A stretch of DNA of 33,382 nucleotides from an uncultured Verrucomicrobiales bacterium (lineage in GTDB: Bacteria; Verrucomicrobiota; Verrucomicrobiia; Verrucomicrobiales; Akkermansiaceae), in assembly GCA_913060685.1 (NCBI GenBank), contig CAJXVQ010000010.1, positions 1 to 33,382 of the forward strand, given 5' to 3'. The position numbers and the translations under genes were made by a program. Under the pieces are notes generated by a model. The model was given only the letters and a program-made list of their open reading frames with translations, did not search any database and was not told the DNA's origin. Within the stretch, counting starts at the first letter, position 1; each line of letters starts with the position of its first letter. Shown here piece after piece: positions 32,434 to 33,382 of the stretch.

Positions 32434-33335
32434 GTGAAACATTTTCTCCAAGCTCTCACTCTCGTGATCGCGGTGGCAAGCCAGCCACTCGCGGCACAAA
32501 CAAGGTGGAGCCACTCTTTTAAAGTCGCCGACGCTTCCACGCCACCCTTTGAACTCGGATTCCTTGCCCCCCTGCGCCCCGATAACTCCGGATACGCCCT
32601 CAATGGATTCGCCTCCCGCCCCAATCCAAACGATCCCGCCACTCCGGCCGAAATCCAATACCTCTCCCGCTTCGACCACTCGGGCCAAAACCTCTGGAAC
32701 ATCGCCCTGGAACCCGGAGGTGCTGCCAGTGGTCTCAACCTCGTCCCGCTCGGTACTGCCCCGGATCTTCTCTTCGCCGCCTACAACGAAGCTCCCACGG
32801 CCAATGCCTTCCGCCTCGGCCTTTTCCGCGGAAGCGACAACGCCACCATTTTTGCCAAACGCTTCGAAACCAGCGTCGGTGAGCCGCACGCCGTCGAGTT
32901 CTTTGATGACACCCGCATCGGTGCCACCATCGACCGCGGACAGAGTCTCGACTCCGTTGTCTTCGACCAATCCGGCAACACCGTCTTCCACAAACGCTAC
33001 TCTTCCCCTGGTTTTGCAACGTCGACACGCTTCAACCCCCAGTTCTTTGTTCGCCGCTTTCTCCCCGATCGTAATGCCTACCTCACCTCCGTCAGCAACA
33101 CGTCCGACTTTCCCAAGCAGCTCACTCTCATCTCCTATGTGACCGACCTCGCAGGCGAGGTCACCTCCAGTAGCTCCTTTCAGTTTGCCCCGGAAATCAT
33201 CGGAGCCTTTCCCATTCCCTCCAATCTCCCGGACGGCGGGATGCTCTACCACTTTGTTGGATATTTCGACGGAATCACCGCCGGCGGAATACCTGTCCCC
33301 GTCACCCACCTCATCAAAATCAATCCGGATGGAAG
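32434..33335 (+). CDS. Exported hypothetical protein, GTG start, 3' truncated by contig end
   Basis: An open frame of about 300 codons starts at GTG 32434 and runs to the adapter junction without a stop. It begins with a good signal peptide (MKHFLQALTLVIAVASQPLAAQ). In-frame stop TAA at 32410 and no ATG upstream make the GTG the only sensible start. The mature part is rich in beta-strands and has recurring Asp-x-x-Gly turns (FDHSGQNLW near 80, FDQSGNTV near 177, TDLAGEV near 237, NPDG near 299). This suggests a beta-propeller or similar repeat fold; that is inference. Third positions are strongly C/G-rich, as expected for coding DNA. The 307-codon antisense frame (32386-33309) is its shadow. 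I recognise no named family. Confidence 0.85.
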
Positions 33336-33382
33336 CTGTCTCTTATACACATCTGACGCTGCCGACGATCTACTCTGTGTAG
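33336..33382 (-). other. Nextera/Tn5 sequencing adapter (read-through), non-genomic
   Basis: Positions 33336-33354 are the reverse complement of the Tn5 mosaic end, 33355-33368 the read-1 adapter, 33369-33376 the same i5 index (tctactct) and 33377-33382 the P5 arm. Genomic sequence ends at 33335. In one plus frame it yields the familiar artefact peptide SYTHLTLPTIYSV. Confidence 0.98.

Noticed and set aside
32386-33309. 307-codon minus-strand open frame
   Set aside because: It is antisense to the GTG-start gene at 32434, which has a signal peptide, coding-type third positions and continuous frame. The minus frame has no recognisable domain and Gly/Glu/Val-rich shadow composition.
1-33382. 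Terminal inverted repeat suggesting a mobile element or linear replicon
   Set aside because: The repeat is Nextera adapter with an i5 index, not a biological end.
33185-33382. 65-codon plus frame ending SYTHLTLPTIYSV
   Set aside because: Its C-terminal peptide is translated adapter and it is out of frame with the real gene there.

Overview
The window looks like a 33 kb contig from a member of the Planctomycetota/Verrucomicrobiota group, most likely Verrucomicrobiota. The evidence is a Tat-type DUF1552 protein paired with a PSCyt1/DUF1592/DUF1588/DUF1585 cytochrome-like protein, two extracellular type I sulfatases, a Hanks-type kinase carrying C-type-lectin-like domains, a CHRD/TSP3/LamG surface protein, and rare Shine-Dalgarno sequences. 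Both ends are not genomic: bases 1-49 and 33336-33382 are Illumina Nextera/Tn5 adapter including an 8-base i5 index. I saw no rRNA, tRNA, CRISPR array or insertion sequence.

Left part (50-7265). A membrane-anchored von Willebrand A protein (-) is divergent from a DUF3592-like membrane protein (+). Next come a strong bidirectional terminator, a small repetitive lipoprotein (-), and a 912-residue receptor-like Ser/Thr kinase with two lectin-like domains (-). Divergent from the kinase is a short + operon with a group II truncated haemoglobin and an overlapping rhomboid protease. The 97-bp gap between kinase and haemoglobin holds two interleaved inverted repeats.

Central part (7262-18141, all -). 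The main system is a three-gene operon, sulP-dabA-dabB. It joins a SulP/STAS anion transporter to both subunits of the DAB inorganic-carbon pump, a zinc beta-carbonic-anhydrase-like DabA and a NuoL-like DabB. DabA keeps the four expected active-site residues. Upstream, about 590 bp without a clear gene hold a LysR-type dyad, a leader hairpin and a possible nonsense-broken small exported protein. Beyond it are an APC amino-acid permease and an rluA-like/acyltransferase-3/folE cluster.

Right part (18305-33335). The DUF1592-DUF1552 pair (+) is followed by a single-chain, eukaryote-like xanthine dehydrogenase/aldehyde oxidase (-) with Gln at the usual purine-binding Glu position. A gene-free gap then holds a fragment resembling a PhoX/DUF839-type beta-propeller protein. 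The CHRD-TSP3-LamG secreted protein and two sulfatases follow on the - strand, suggesting use of sulfated polysaccharides. The contig ends inside a real + strand gene with a GTG start (32434) whose 3' end is lost into adapter.
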